This document shows positions 48,035-58,971 of a DNA stretch of 64,000 nucleotides, piece after piece (position 1 is the stretch's first letter; every line of letters starts with the position of its first letter). Under the pieces are notes generated by a model. That model ran no database searches, was not told the origin of the DNA, and saw nothing but the letters and a program-made list of their open reading frames with translations. Origin of the DNA: Vesta saturnalis (Eukaryota; Arthropoda; Insecta; Coleoptera; Lampyridae). The position numbers and the translations under genes were made by a program. The stretch covers positions 218,501 through 282,500 of the forward strand of contig JARFJB010002415.1 in NCBI GenBank assembly GCA_036346205.1, given 5' to 3'.

Positions 48035-48520
48035 TCCACAGTTATTAAAAAATCATTATTTATACACCAATTCCTTTGGCGAGGAACGGCCAAAAGTATT
48101 TACTCAATGGACAATAACAAACTTGTATAATTTCACAGTATTGGTCATTGTTTACTAATTTGATTGGAAAAACGGTCAAAACTATTTGGTTATGGAAAAA
48201 ACAAAATTATATGTATTTACTTTGTTGGTCAGCTTTTAGGGCCCGCAATTTCCAATCATCGTTTAAGCTGTGTAAGGTAGAAAGTCTTTATTTATATCAT
48301 TGGCAAAATGGTCAATAGACAAGAACAGAATTCAGCGTGTTGCTCATCTTTTAGGACCAATAAAGCCCAAAATTTTTATTTATACACCAATTAAGTGGGA
48401 AAATGGTTAAAACTATTTGATAGATGGGAAAGTATAAAATTGTATGGATTTACCAGGATTTAAAAAATTAGTCATCTTTTAGGACTGTAAATGCCCAATA
48501 CACCAATTCATAGATTTAAA
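48035..48520. repeat. Satellite with ~115-bp unit, locus 3
   Basis: Resumes the array interrupted by the LINE: units near 48,055, 48,165, 48,290 and 48,375 with TTTATACACCAATT, AACGGTCAAAACTATTTG and GTCATCTTTTAGGAC. The units are diverged and some are shortened. Confidence 0.7.
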
Positions 48521-48907
48521 CATGAAACTTAAAAGAACATCTGTAGTTTATAACAATTGCAAATTAAAAGCAAGAATCGTAAGTTGTAGCCTGACATTTT
48601 TAAGGTACCAAGGTGTCATTTAATTACAAAATAGTACTGCCGCGCGTAAGAGTTTACCTTAAAGACTAATTTATTACTTACCTTAGAAAAGAGTATCGTG
48701 CGAACTTCTTATGTACCGTTATCCGACGTACTCGAACCTTTGTCCTAAAAGTATCATAGTCCTAACTTTTCTTTTAAAAGGCATCGTCAAAAGTCCTCCA
48801 TATTTATTATGTAAAAAAAGTAAAACAAGAAATAGAAAAATCGAAAACTAGTCCAAAAATCTAAGCTAATCTAAATGAACTCATACAACTGCGAGATGTA
48901 GAATTGT
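48521..48907. other. No gene seen
   Basis: Spacer between the satellite and the left repeat of the next element. Confidence 0.4.
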
Positions 48908-49260
48908 AGGATTAAACTTATTGACAGAATAAAAAAAGAGAAAAAATGATATGTTAATGTATTTATTTGCTTTATAAACAAAGACAGCTTGATTTGTGCA
49001 AATGTAATTATGATTTTCTCCAGGAATAAAAGAGTTTGATTTAGTACGAGTTCAAAATGCCTTTTCCACTTCTATTTCATTACACCTGCGTGGACGTGGT
49101 GCAAGTAATTGAGCGTACGTGCAGTGTGGTGCCCATCGTAGATGTTCCTGTAGTGGATTGTCTGGTGGTTGCCATTGGTTTATTCGAACTCCACACATGA
49201 AGAATTCAAGTGTGTCCTCGGTAGATGTGGAGATAAATCCTACTGCAGTAGATGCTCCTC
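48908..49260 (-). repeat. Left inverted repeat of element B
   Basis: Shares GGATTAAACTTAT, TTAATGTATTTATTTGC, AACAAAGACAGCTTGATTTG, a CTTCTATTTCATTACACC block and a GAGATAAATCCTA block with the reverse of 54,905-55,262. An internal doublet (GTAGATGTTCCTGTAGTGGA at about 49,139 and a variant at about 49,249) lies near its inner edge. Confidence 0.75.
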
Positions 49261-49537
49261 TAGTCGATTAACAGATGGTCACCATCGGTACATCATGGGA
49301 TATTGTCCTACCATCACCATGATAGTCATGTATTAGAGCATATACAAAGTGTGGCGTCCGTATGTCTGTCTGTCTATTAGTCGACATGGTCAGTCAGTCT
49401 GGTTAGTCAGTCAGGTCGATCGGCCTGGTCAGTAACCGCACTACATCGACCAATGTTTTTCTAGAAAAACATAATGAGAATGATATGTGTCAGTAGTTAT
49501 ACTTACGATGCGTGTTTCGATCACTCACAAATAAAAT

Positions 49538-50690
49538 CTATCGAAGAGCGGTATTACGAACGCGGATGAGTTCGTAACTTCCACCAATCTCTTCGACAGT
49601 TTGTAGTATCATTTCTAAATGTATGATGGCGTGATTATACCTACTTAGTACAACTAGGTTTATGACATTATTCCAGTCAAGGTATAATGTCACAAGCCCA
49701 GTGTGGGCCCGGTCGAGCTGCTCTTCAAGAGAGCCCTCCGTAATCACGACATCATAATTTAGAATGCATGGTACTATTGTGGTTAACTGTAAAGAAATAA
49801 AAGTGTAATAAAAACAACAGTATGGAGATAATACATACCGTGAATGTGAGTTGTTCCCAACTTACAACGCGATGAGTGTAGAAGAGCCAGTACCATCCAG
49901 CGATGATCAGGAATGCTGAGTTACTCTGGGCATCCCTGTCCCCCGATGCCATCGATCTCATCACGTTGTAGTCACGAAGTAATATAGCGCGGCCAATAGT
50001 CATAGGAATGTGGGTAATCCAAAACCAGTGGTCGTCTAAATCCTATAAATCCATGTGATCATCGTCGTTTTCGTCATTTCCATGATCCTGGACCTCCTGA
50101 TCGTAGTCATTGTTATCAGGAACCCTGCCAGCGTCATATTGCTGTATGTTCTGTTCAGTTTCGTGTTGCTGTTGCATGCTATGTTCAAGTTCCTGAGAAC
50201 TATTCTCAATTCGTAGCCTGTTTGTCAGAACGTCGATTAAGTCCTCGTCATCGCTGCTCTCTTCAACGATGACTTTGTTACAAAAGTCGACAGGTCCGTC
50301 TCGTAGGAGTTGTTGCTGTCTGAGTGCGTAATTCTCGTAATTGTCAGGATTGTAACTGTAGGCAGAGTCCATGGTAACGTCAGAGTCGTAAGCGTCAGTG
50401 TTGAGGTATTCGTTACCATCACATGATGAACACAGTCCCTCAACACTAGATGCAATGTCAGTGTCGTCATCACTACTATCGCCATTGTCGTCTATAACAA
50501 AGGTTACAGTATTTTTGTCGTCCTCGTCACTGGCTGAAGAAGAAACGGGGATAGCCTGAGGTGTTGGAGCAGTCTGGATGTCGGGAAGCGATGTACAGGA
50601 AGGCAGAGGGGTAAAGTCAAACGGGAAATAATTGCCTCAGGCAATGATGATAAGGGGATTGCATCAACCTAAAAAAACAACAAAAAAAAA
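49538..50690 (-). pseudogene. Gene X, copy 2, with C-terminal exon
   Basis: Not recognised. The minus frame is open from about 50,627 through LPDIQTAPTPQ, the CSSCDGNEYLN motif (about 50,420), MDSAYSYNPDNYENYALRQQ (50,372) and EESSDDED, ending at one TAG at 50,043. The same frame reads on through DDHWFWITHIP and a hydrophobic LIIAGWYWLFY to a donor (ACG/GTATGT) at 49,839. A 52-bp intron ends TTTACAG. Exon 49,786-49,538 continues in phase with EEQLDRAHTGLVTLYLDWNN to a stop. One TAG and one upstream frameshift (near 50,630) are the only breaks seen. The C-terminal region is absent from copy 1. It has no family match that I know. Confidence 0.55.
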
Positions 50691-50747
50691 CGTAAGAAAT
50701 GTAAAAATAGTGGTTTTTACCTGGAGGAATTTATCGTTTAGCCAAAT

Positions 50748-52140
50748 ATAGGTGTTTCCTCCATTAAAAGGAGATGTTAATAACGTACAAAATTATCGAC
50801 CTGTGTCTATTTTACCTGTTTTTTCGAAAATCTTCGAAAACGTTTGTTTTAAGCAAATTTCGCGTTTTTTGAATGTAATAACTTATTTTACAAAGATCAA
50901 TTTGGTTTTAGGTCTAGCAGATGTACAACTGACTCTCTAATATCTTTTGTTAATTCTACTCTGGACTGTTTTGAAACAGGTGAGAACTCTGTTGCTACCT
51001 TCTTAGATCTTTCCCATGATATATTGCTTGAAAAAATTGAGAAAGTTTATAAATTTGACAAACTTAGTGTGTCTTTAATAAAATCTTATTTATGTAATAG
51101 AACACAATGTGTTCGTATAAATAATCAATATTCCAAGAAAATGTCAGTATTAGGTGGAGTTCCTCAAGGAAGTACTCTTTGGTCACTTCTATTTCTTATT
51201 TACATAAATGACTTGCTCAACTATTTGTCAATGGAAGACAATTACATTCTTTATGCCGATGATATTCTTAAGAAATAGTAATATACAATAAATAATTTTG
51301 CAAGTAATATACTTCACAGTTTAACTGATGATTGGTGTATTGCAAACCAATTAAAGGTTAATTCCTCAAAAAGTGAACAACTTACTTTTTCTTTAAAGAC
51401 ATCTCTTGTAGAAACTTATAAGCATGTGAAGTTACTGGTTGTATACTTTGATTCTAAATTACAATTTCATTTCCATGTGAAACACATTCAAGCAAAGTTA
51501 AGTAGCAACCTATTTGTTTTGTGTAGACTGTTTGCGAATGTTTCCGGTGAAGTGTTAAGAACTGCATACTTTGCTTTATGTCATAGTCTTGTAACGTATA
51601 GTATTACTGTTTGAGGAAATTCGTCCTACAAAGGAGAGCGGTTAGAATCTTAGGTAATATTGGATTTAGAGAAGACTGCAAATCCACCATTACTCATTTA
51701 AAAATTTTATCTCTACGTTGTATATTTATATTAGCTTGTTTGAAGTATGCAACAAATAATTTATCTAAATTCATTGCCTCAACACGAGAAATAATAGCGA
51801 TCTGCGACTTCCATCGTTAAGATTAAACAAAACTCAGCAAGGATATGAATATATGCCTATCAAGCTCTACAATTGCCTTCCTAATTGCATAAGATCCTTA
51901 AATTATACGTCATTTCAGAATGCCATTAAAAATTTTCTCACGTGTCATGCGTTTTATTCAATTAATGAATTCCTAAAATTTAATTTTGAAAATAATCTTA
52001 TTCTATAAATAATGTACTTCTGTTTACTAACTTTTAAAGGTTTAGTTATATTATTACAAGTGTATTGGTTTTGTTATGACGACTGTATGTAATTATTTTG
52101 TTTACTTCACATGAATAAATCTTATTATTATTATTACTAT
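50748..52140 (+). pseudogene. 5'-truncated LINE inserted between genes X and Y of element B
   Basis: Begins in the reverse transcriptase: PPLKGDVNNVQNYRPVSILP at about 50,752, ENVCFKQISRFL, TFLDLS (first Asp) at about 51,000, GGVPQGSTLWSLLFLIYIND at about 51,155 and YILYADDIL (catalytic box) at about 51,245. A thumb part (LRTAYFALCHSLVTYSITVW-like) runs to about 51,615, then a 3' tail ends in (TTA)n at about 52,120-52,138. Stops and frame changes are present. Same family style as 57,830-59,460, which also ends in TTA repeats. It splits the divergent promoter of element B. Confidence 0.75.
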
Positions 52141-52310
52141 TAAAAAGAAGGTTTTTTCATGCATTTTTTCAGAAATGTTTCAAGGTCGTAGGGGACCCCT
52201 ATATTTATACACAAGTATTCGCGTGAACTTGACTTAGTTTCCCACTTCCCCATTCGACCTTCCTCCACTCTCCCCACCACCCAAAATGTTGTATATAAGA
52301 CTGCTCAAGC
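52140..52310. promoter_or_regulatory. Promoter remnant between genes X and Y, copy 2
   Basis: Matches the reverse of 34,310-34,460: TTTCATGCATTTTTTCAG, CAAGGTC, CCCACTTCCCC and a CCCAAAATGTTGTATATAAG block. TATATAAG at about 52,293 faces gene Y copy 2. Confidence 0.5.
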
Positions 52311-52700
52311 TACATGCTGTAAGTGAGCTGAGAAGATCAGGTAATATTCCAGGATCTCTTAAGTCGTGGTTGAATTGCTGAATTTCGGGATGAATGGTCT
52401 CCAACTAAGGAATACCATTCATCTTCCAGTCTTGTAACGCAACCAGTGATGGGGATAGATAGATCTTAGACTAGAGCTAATGGAGGACTCATCAGAGAGT
52501 ATCCTCAGTCCTGCATGCATTGCGAACTTTATAGATAATGAATGACCTATAAATGACTTATCATTATCCAAGAGTCCCGCTTAGCCGAGGCAAGACTTTC
52601 CTGCACAATCACTGGTGAGAGATGCAGTGGATAGCTCAGTATCTTCTCCCCAGAGTGTATCGAGTACAATATGTGGACCAGCAACAGCCTATCATACCGA
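52310..52700 (+). pseudogene. Gene Y, copy 2, decayed
   Basis: Near 52,320 a CATGCTGTAAGTGAG block aligns with the first exon and donor of copy 1. From about 52,480, EDSSESILSPACIANFIDNE and a second ending SSPQSVSS match the SPxCAAxF repeat region of copy 1. In-frame stops follow FIDNE and KSPA. The downstream part, including the hydrophobic C terminus, is not recognisable beyond about 52,720. Confidence 0.55.
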
Positions 52701-52879
52701 CTACTCCTGATATTGTTTCCCTACCCATAAAGTAATCTACCGCTTTCTCTCTACTCTTGACGTAGATCATATCTGTTGGTTGAATCATCTGACTGAGAAT
52801 TTTGTTAAATTAGTGTGGTGGTATTTGCCTCTCTTTCAATTTTATGCAGTGTTGGTTATTAATTAACCAAGCGGCTCGA

Positions 52880-53960
52880 CGATCACTATCTGCATCTAAC
52901 GTATGCCATGCATACTGTACATCTACTGTGACGGGCGTCGTATTATAGCTATCTTATTGCTTTGGTTAACGCGTTGTACGTAACAAAAACGATCATGGAA
53001 TGTAACCACTATCAATGGTGCGACTGTCGTAATAGACTAGGTGTAAGTAATGGTCGTCCATTTCTTTGATAGTATGACATTTGCAATTTAGCAAACATTT
53101 CATACAACGTAGGAAAGCAATTGTTATCATAGTTAACTTATAAATTGTCCTACGGATAACGGTCCCTGTTAAGGAACACCCTAATATTCTTTAGTGCACA
53201 TTTATCGAATCTGCTCATATCTTGAGAAACATTATTCTCTCGCCCCGTTTCAAATCCTATAATAATGTATCTAGGTGTTTCTATACTAGTAGATGTTTTG
53301 ATTGCCCATGTTTATTTATCTGTTGTTGGAACGGCTGGATGTATGTGTTTCCCAACTTCTAAATGCTACTGCAGTATTTACATTTTTATCAATGTGCTTA
53401 TTTAACGCCAATTCCTTCGCTAAAGCTGGAATGATGTGTGGAACTTTCCAATATATTTTATCTATGTTAACTTTTAATGCTTCCTCCACAATTGAAATTA
53501 CTGCGTCGGTATCAATGTTACTGCGAATTAAAACCACTTCTTGTCCGATGTTCAAAACCACTTTGTTGCAATCTTCGGCAATGCCGGGTAGCATTCGCGA
53601 AGGTATACAAACATTAAAATAGACTAGAGCATTTGTTTGTATACTGTTTGATGCAGGAAACGAGCCGCATTTTCATGACGAGCGAGATCATTGGGTGTTA
53701 ATGATACCAATCCTTTCCTTGTCGACGTTATTCCAACCTTAGTTACGTTATCTACCACTATTCCATTCATTTCGTATCTAATTTTACTGAATAAAAATGC
53801 AATGCATTATTAACGAACCGTGCGATATTAGAGCCAGTACCACCCTCCTCAACAATCTTCCTTCTACGTAGACGTAACTTTCTTAGAAAATACTGCACAT
53901 TGTTAAACATCACATCCACTTGAATTTATAACACTCACAATCTTCGCATTTCCTACAGCC
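52880..53960 (-). pseudogene. Polinton capsid-like protein, copy 2
   Basis: Minus strand from about 53,950: a damaged N part with the RLRRRKI block, SEIRYEMNGIVVDNVTKVG at about 53,770 and a TPNDLARHENA block. Then DTDAVISIVEEALKVNIDK at about 53,510, KIYWKVPHIIPALAKELALN and AFRSWETH at about 53,345. After a frameshift it continues with TWAIKTS, ETPRYIIIGFETGREN at about 53,270 and FLNRDRYP near 53,175, fading at about 52,900 with a WHTLDADSDRRAAWLINNQ stretch that may belong to another gene. This copy retains the central and later part missing from the 29,527 copy. It is close in wording to that copy, showing common descent. Inactive. Confidence 0.65.
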
Positions 53961-54401
53961 TGACGTAATATGTTATCTATTATGTATGACAATGGCTGTA
54001 CATGTACTCCATCTCTATTAATATTCCACCTTCCCCTCTATTTCTCACTCAGGGTTAAGAACATTAACTCACCAACCGCACCTATCAAAGTTATTGACGT
54101 GGCCTCGGCGACCACACCGTTTCAAGGTTCCCTCTCAACACTCAGACCAAGGTTACTTTTCCTCCTGTTCTACTTCACTTCAAACTACACACATATAGCA
54201 ACTCGCAATTTTCAACAGTATTAGTACGTCAAGTACCCCATTACCAACCGATTGAGGGTCTAGTGAGTGCTACCAACTATTATCACTGTTTAATCTTAGT
54301 GCGCGCCGTATATGTGAACTAATACCAAACTGGGTTCAGTTTGAAGAAAGGGGCTACTACCTTCTACTACAACAGAAGCGCTATGAAATATATATGAGTA
54401 T
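53961..54401. other. Decayed element B interior
   Basis: No intact frame. Short Pro/Ser-rich stretches read in changing plus-strand frames at 54,000-54,300 may be remnants of a structural gene. Nothing can be named. Confidence 0.3.
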
Positions 54402-54659
54402 ATGCAGTGGAATTCGGGATGGTTCGATTCCTACATCATCATGCCTTCATGGGTAATTTATCCAATTATTCACTCACATTTGTTCTTCACATTCGTTATC
54501 ATCTTGTTGGCCATATGCATGTATGCTATGAATGCTACCAAACATAGCAACCACGTGACTACCGAATTATTGACCATCATACACATATGGAAATATGGGT
54601 GGCACTGTACCACATGTCACAGCCAGAATACTGGCGTTCATCGTGTAGGACACCCATAA
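54402..54659 (+). CDS. Small hypothetical membrane protein of element B
   Basis: An 85-codon open frame with ATG at 54,402. Residues about 18-42 form one strong hydrophobic segment (FFTFVIILLAICMYAM), followed by a short tail with WHCTTCH. A second tiny frame from 54,663 (DDSCVLCGEVYYLDN) also has a CxxC. It lies between the capsid-like gene and the right repeat. No family recognised; it may be an accessory virion gene or chance. Confidence 0.3.
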   Translation: MQWNSGWFDSYIIMPSWVIYPIIHSHLFFTFVIILLAICMYAMNATKHSNHVTTELLTIIHIWKYGWHCTTCHSQNTGVHRVGHP

Positions 54660-54904
54660 CAATGTTACACGACGTATATGAGGATGATTCATGCGTTCTT
54701 TGTGGCGAAGTATACTATCTGGACAATTAAAATTTTTATAATGTATATGTTGTATGTAATAAATTATTTAAAGTTAATAGATTACTGTGTTCTGCGGTGA
54801 TAACATGTGTGACGTGCCACCAAACTTTTATTATCCTCAGTATTATAATTGTTTCGATAAACGTTCACTAACGTATCGAAGAAGGTGTGGAGTTCACTCA
54901 CCCT

Positions 54905-55262
54905 CATCGCTTGCTGCAATAGGATTTATTTCCACATCTACCGACGACACAGTTGAATGCTTCAGTGTGGAGTTAGAACAAACCAATGGCAACCATCTGA
55001 CAATCCATTACAAGAACATCCACCATGGGCACCACACTGCACGTACGCTCAATTGCTTGCACCACGTCCACTTAGGTGTAATGAAATAGAAGTGGAAAGG
55101 GCCTTTTGAACTCGTACTAAATCAAACTGTATTATTCCTAAAGAAAATCATATATCTGAATAATAAACTTATTACATTTGTACAAATCAAGCTGTCTTTG
55201 TTTATAAAGCAAATAAATACATTAACATAACATTTTTTATTTTTTTTCATAAGTTTAATCCG
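54905..55262 (+). repeat. Right inverted repeat of element B
   Basis: Inverted partner of 48,908-49,260, read forward: GGATTTATTTCCACATCTAC, CCAATGGCAACCA, GCACCACACTGCACGTACGC, GAAATAGAAGTGGAAA, then CATAAGTTTAATCC. The open frame 54,787-55,089 runs into it and is partly repeat-derived. Confidence 0.75.
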
Positions 55263-55887
55263 CTAAAGATTTGGGTGTGGTAAACAATAATCTACATGTC
55301 GCGGTTTTGAGTTGTGTGACCATGACACGTTTGTAGTTATGTTGGTGTGTTAACGTTTCATTTGTATAATCATGATATTGCGTGACATTGGTATTGTGAC
55401 CTTGAAACTGTAGGACCTTGAAAATGTGGGATCTTGGAAACGTGCTGTTCCAAAACTCTCCAATCTTACCTACTTGTAGGTAAAACCCATATACACTAAA
55501 AATAAAAGAAAACTCTACTAATACAAAGATCTATTAATAAAACTAAGCTAACACTGTAACAACTAACCTATATATTATCAAATTACTCCACTCTTTTTTG
55601 GGACTGTTCTAATCTGAAAATCACTAAAGCACGAAGCAGAGGTTCCTGTCTACCGAGAATCGAATTCTCAGAGGTCTTTAATAACGCTATAGATTCTAAA
55701 TAATTTTGTAATTCTACTTGAAAGCAATTATAAAAACTAATCAACCATTCTAACTTATTTTAATATATTATACATAAAGAATAATTTAATTATTAAATAA
55801 CTCTCAAATAAATATTAACACTATTTTTTAGAATAAACCATGTCATGTATAAAACACTGGAAAACCTATTCTAGGGTGAATTTATTG

Positions 55888-56563
55888 TTATGAGTTAAAA
55901 TATATATACTCTTCTGGTCCTACATAAAATTCATCTTCATCTAATTTTAATTCACCTGTTCCAGTTCTATCTGAATCGGGAAATACCATTATATTCGGTT
56001 TTAAATAATCTATATTAAAATTACTGCTTGGAAATTGTATACCCTTCTGTTGTCGAAAATTTTGAAAATTATCAAAAGGATAGTCATTATAATCGTCGTA
56101 GTATGGTAATCCAGAATTTAACTCTATTTCGTTTTCTATTTCACTAAACATGCTTGGAAATTTCACTGCACTTTTAGTAGGTCTATTAAAATATTGAACG
56201 GGTTTATTTTGAATTCTTCTATTACTTTCAGAACCTTTTCTATTAAAATTATTTATGTAATATGGATAATTGAATGGTCTGCCATAGTAATGTGGATGAG
56301 GGCGGTAACCTGATAAAAGTGGATGTGTTCCATGTGGTTGCTGATTTTGGTAGATATTTGGCGTGGGACGTCCGGTAAAGTATCTAAAAAAACCTCCATT
56401 ATAATTATTTAAGTATTGTACTAAACGATCTGGGTCTCGAGGACAATTCGGATACGCATCCAAGCACGAATCGGTATTTCCTTTTGAAGTATATCCAAGA
56501 AGAGCAGCTTTACCGAAGGCTAGCACAGGTGACGATTCCGTTCCACCAATAAATGGTAATATT
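55888..56563 (-). CDS. Host gene, last exon: conserved insect secreted-type protein
   Basis: Joined in phase to 56,613-57,014 across a 49-bp intron (56,564-56,612, GTAAGT..TTTTCAG). It completes a conserved block: LPFIGGTESSPVLAFGKAAL, LGYTSKGN, CLDAYPNCPRDPDRLVQYLN and NNGGFFRYF. A Tyr/Pro/Asn-rich low-complexity part follows, then an acidic end (DEDEFYVGPEEY). Stop TAA at 55,888-55,890, with AATAAA (minus) immediately after at 55,880-55,885. I recognise the block from uncharacterised insect proteins; the function is unknown. The frame is intact, unlike neighbouring elements. Confidence 0.75.
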
Positions 56564-56612
56564 CTGAAAAGGATAATGTAATTTATGTGAAACACATTTA
56601 TATAAAACTTAC

Positions 56613-57014
56613 TTGACAAGTGATCCAAGATCTACATTAAACGGTAACACAAGTTTGATGTCGGATGACGGACCCGATATTAACTCACAAAGTAATCGTG
56701 GAACACATTGAAGTTCATCATTTTGTGCAATTGATTGTAAAGCATGAGTGAAGCTTTGTTGTTGCTGATGAGATCCTGGAGGCAATGCTGGTTGAATCTT
56801 TGGATATCTGTGGTAATATGGGGAAGGTTGGGCATGTGGGTACAGTCCAAATACTGGATTTTGTTTGGCTACTGTTTGGACCTGCCGAGGTGGTGTATTC
56901 TGGGAATCACTACCTTTCGGAATGAAACTTGAAAATTTTTCTGGATGTAGTTGCGATTCAGATGCATAACTTCCACTCAAAGCTTGCCTTTGAACGGCAT
57001 ATTGTGATAAATTC
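56613..57014 (-). CDS. Host gene, internal exon
   Basis: Acceptor TATTTTAG just above 57,014, donor at 56,612. Encodes a Gln/Pro/His-rich stretch, then the start of the conserved block: LQCVPRLLCELISGPSSD and LVLPFNVDLGSLV. Two Cys here and two in the last exon suggest disulfides in an extracellular protein. The exon has no start codon of its own (an in-frame ATG lies in the intron before it), so a 5' exon, probably with a signal peptide, must lie at higher coordinates. I could not find it; the LINE and simple repeats at 57.8-61.6 kb may sit in that intron. Confidence 0.75.
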
Positions 57015-57829
57015 CTAAAATACATAATCGTATTATAATTTCTACGTTAAAGTATATGGCAAATGTTAATTGATTGATAATTCTTCATAAAAGTTAACGT
57101 TTTACATAAATTGTATGTTAACAAAAAATGCGTTTAAACTACAAGTAAGCTGTGGTGGTATATACCTTCACTAGATTAAAAGAAATCGTTTTATTTTGGT
57201 GGCAATCGTCACTAATATGTTATTTTATTTGAATAGCATTACAGACCCATATACTATATTAAAGCGAAGGAGAAAAGACTTTATGCCATTAATATGATCG
57301 CGTTGTTGCATATCTGCGATGCCTAAACTTGGTTTGGGAACATGTGGATTATGGGATACGTGTGTTATCCAACGTTTTTTAAACCGTAAGCGTCGAGTGC
57401 TAAGCATGTGCAGCACGGAATACCCATCTTTGATTTTTTCGTTTTGGTTGAAATATAACCTATAAAGGGGGAACGATGTCTTGGTGTACCATGTGCCGTT
57501 GTAGCGTATTATTAGTTTGTTAACACATGTTCGTGTTAACGTAAATATTACTATACTGTTCAGGTTAAATTTGGAAACTTTTAGGAATTGTGGTACAACA
57601 TAGTTCTTTATGTGAATTATTATCACTTTTCGTAAGGATGCTTGTATCTTTTTGTTTATTTTTAGGTGTGTTTGCTGATTCCGTTATGGATGGGATAATA
57701 GTGTATAGCTTTAAGCTTTAATTGCAAGTTAACTTTTATGGTGAAATTCCATTGATTTATTAAAATTCAGATCTTGATTTTAAGTTCTTCTAATTAACTT
57801 ATGCTTTAATGAAATTACTTGTAAAATAA
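57015..57829. other. Probable host-gene intron or upstream DNA
   Basis: AT-rich. A 133-codon minus frame at 57,225-57,626 shows no motif or splice support. Confidence 0.4.
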
Positions 57830-58701
57830 TTCATATTTTTGTTAAATATGCTTGCACATTGTAAGTATGTAGTACTCATAGGGGATTTTAATGTTAGATT
57901 TAATTTGTCTGATGATAAGAATTCAATTACTTTTTCAGATCTTTTAACATCTGATGGTTATTTCCAAACTAGCTTTCAGACGACTAGGAATAAAAATTCT
58001 TTAGACAATACATTTATAAACTTTAGTTCTGATTCTTATGAATCGACTATTTGTAATACTTTATTGTCTGATCACTATGGTCAGTCTCTAAGACTAGTAG
58101 TGAATTATTTTCAAAGTATGAGTACTACTTTTGCTAATAAGCTTTGTAGACCAATTACAATGAAGGGAGCTAATGCCTTTTATAACGTAAGGAGTTTAGA
58201 AAGAAAAATTTGAGTTATTTTGTAATTGTTTCATGAATAAATTACTTACAAAATTCATAAATTTAACATTTACCAACGGAGTTTTCCCTGATGCACTAAA
58301 GATAGCTATTGTCGTCGTACCGTTTCACAAGAAATACGATGTTAACGATTCTGGAAATTGGAATTTGTTATATCTTTTTTGACCGCCAATATGATTTTCG
58401 AAAAAATCAAAGCACTGCAGATGCAGCCATATATTTTTCCAATTACACTTCAGAATGTTTCGAGCAACGTTAGAACTTTTGGTAACATTTCTAGATTTGA
58501 TACATACGTTTGATTGCGTGTCTGACATAGTTTTAATTAAAAAGTTAAAGGTGAAGTATAGTTTTAGTGCACTTAGCTGTAATTTGATTTTGTCATATCT
58601 AACTAACAGATATCAGGCGGTAAAGATCATTTCGAAAACGTGAGATTTCCGATTGATAAAACATGGAGTCCCTTAAAGATCAATATTAGGTCCTCTTCTT
58701 T

Positions 58702-58705
<4 letters not shown>

Positions 58706-58748
<43 letters not shown>
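58706..58748. repeat. (TA)n microsatellite inside LINE
   Basis: About 21 TA units in the RT region of the LINE, just before the YADD box. Confidence 0.9.
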
Positions 58749-58754
<6 letters not shown>

Positions 58755-58891
58755 CATATTATTTATCCAACATGGCTGAATGTCTTTTATACGCTGATGA
58801 CATGATGGTTATATCATTAAGGCAACATACTTTTGAAAATCTTGATCTAATTACACTTTGCATCACATACATTCATTAGCCGAATTAATCA

Positions 58892-58892
<1 letters not shown>

Positions 58893-58968
<76 letters not shown>
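58893..58968. repeat. (TA)n microsatellite inside LINE
   Basis: About 37 TA units with one CATA interruption near the start. Confidence 0.9.

Positions 58969-58971
<3 letters not shown>

Larger units (their letters stand above)
48908..55473. mobile_element. Polinton-like element B with long inverted repeats
   Basis: Ends are inverted copies: 48,908-49,260 against 54,905-55,262. The right side extends a further 211 bp to CTCCAATCTTACCTAC at 55,473, the same end as the copy at 35,970. Its mirror is missing on the left, so the left end is truncated. Contents: gene X copy 2 (-), a LINE insertion, gene Y copy 2 (+), capsid-like gene (-), small plus-strand frames. No polymerase, integrase or ATPase remains, so it is a deletion derivative. 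Confidence 0.65.

Noticed and set aside
53302..53622. 106-codon plus-strand frame
   Set aside because: Antisense of the capsid-like pseudogene, whose minus frame has clear family wording.
54787..55089. 100-codon frame as an element B gene
   Set aside because: Its last two thirds lie in the inverted repeat, also present elsewhere without this frame.
57225..57626. 133-codon minus frame as the 5' exon of the host gene
   Set aside because: No signal peptide, no donor in phase with the 57,014 acceptor, and no conserved wording.
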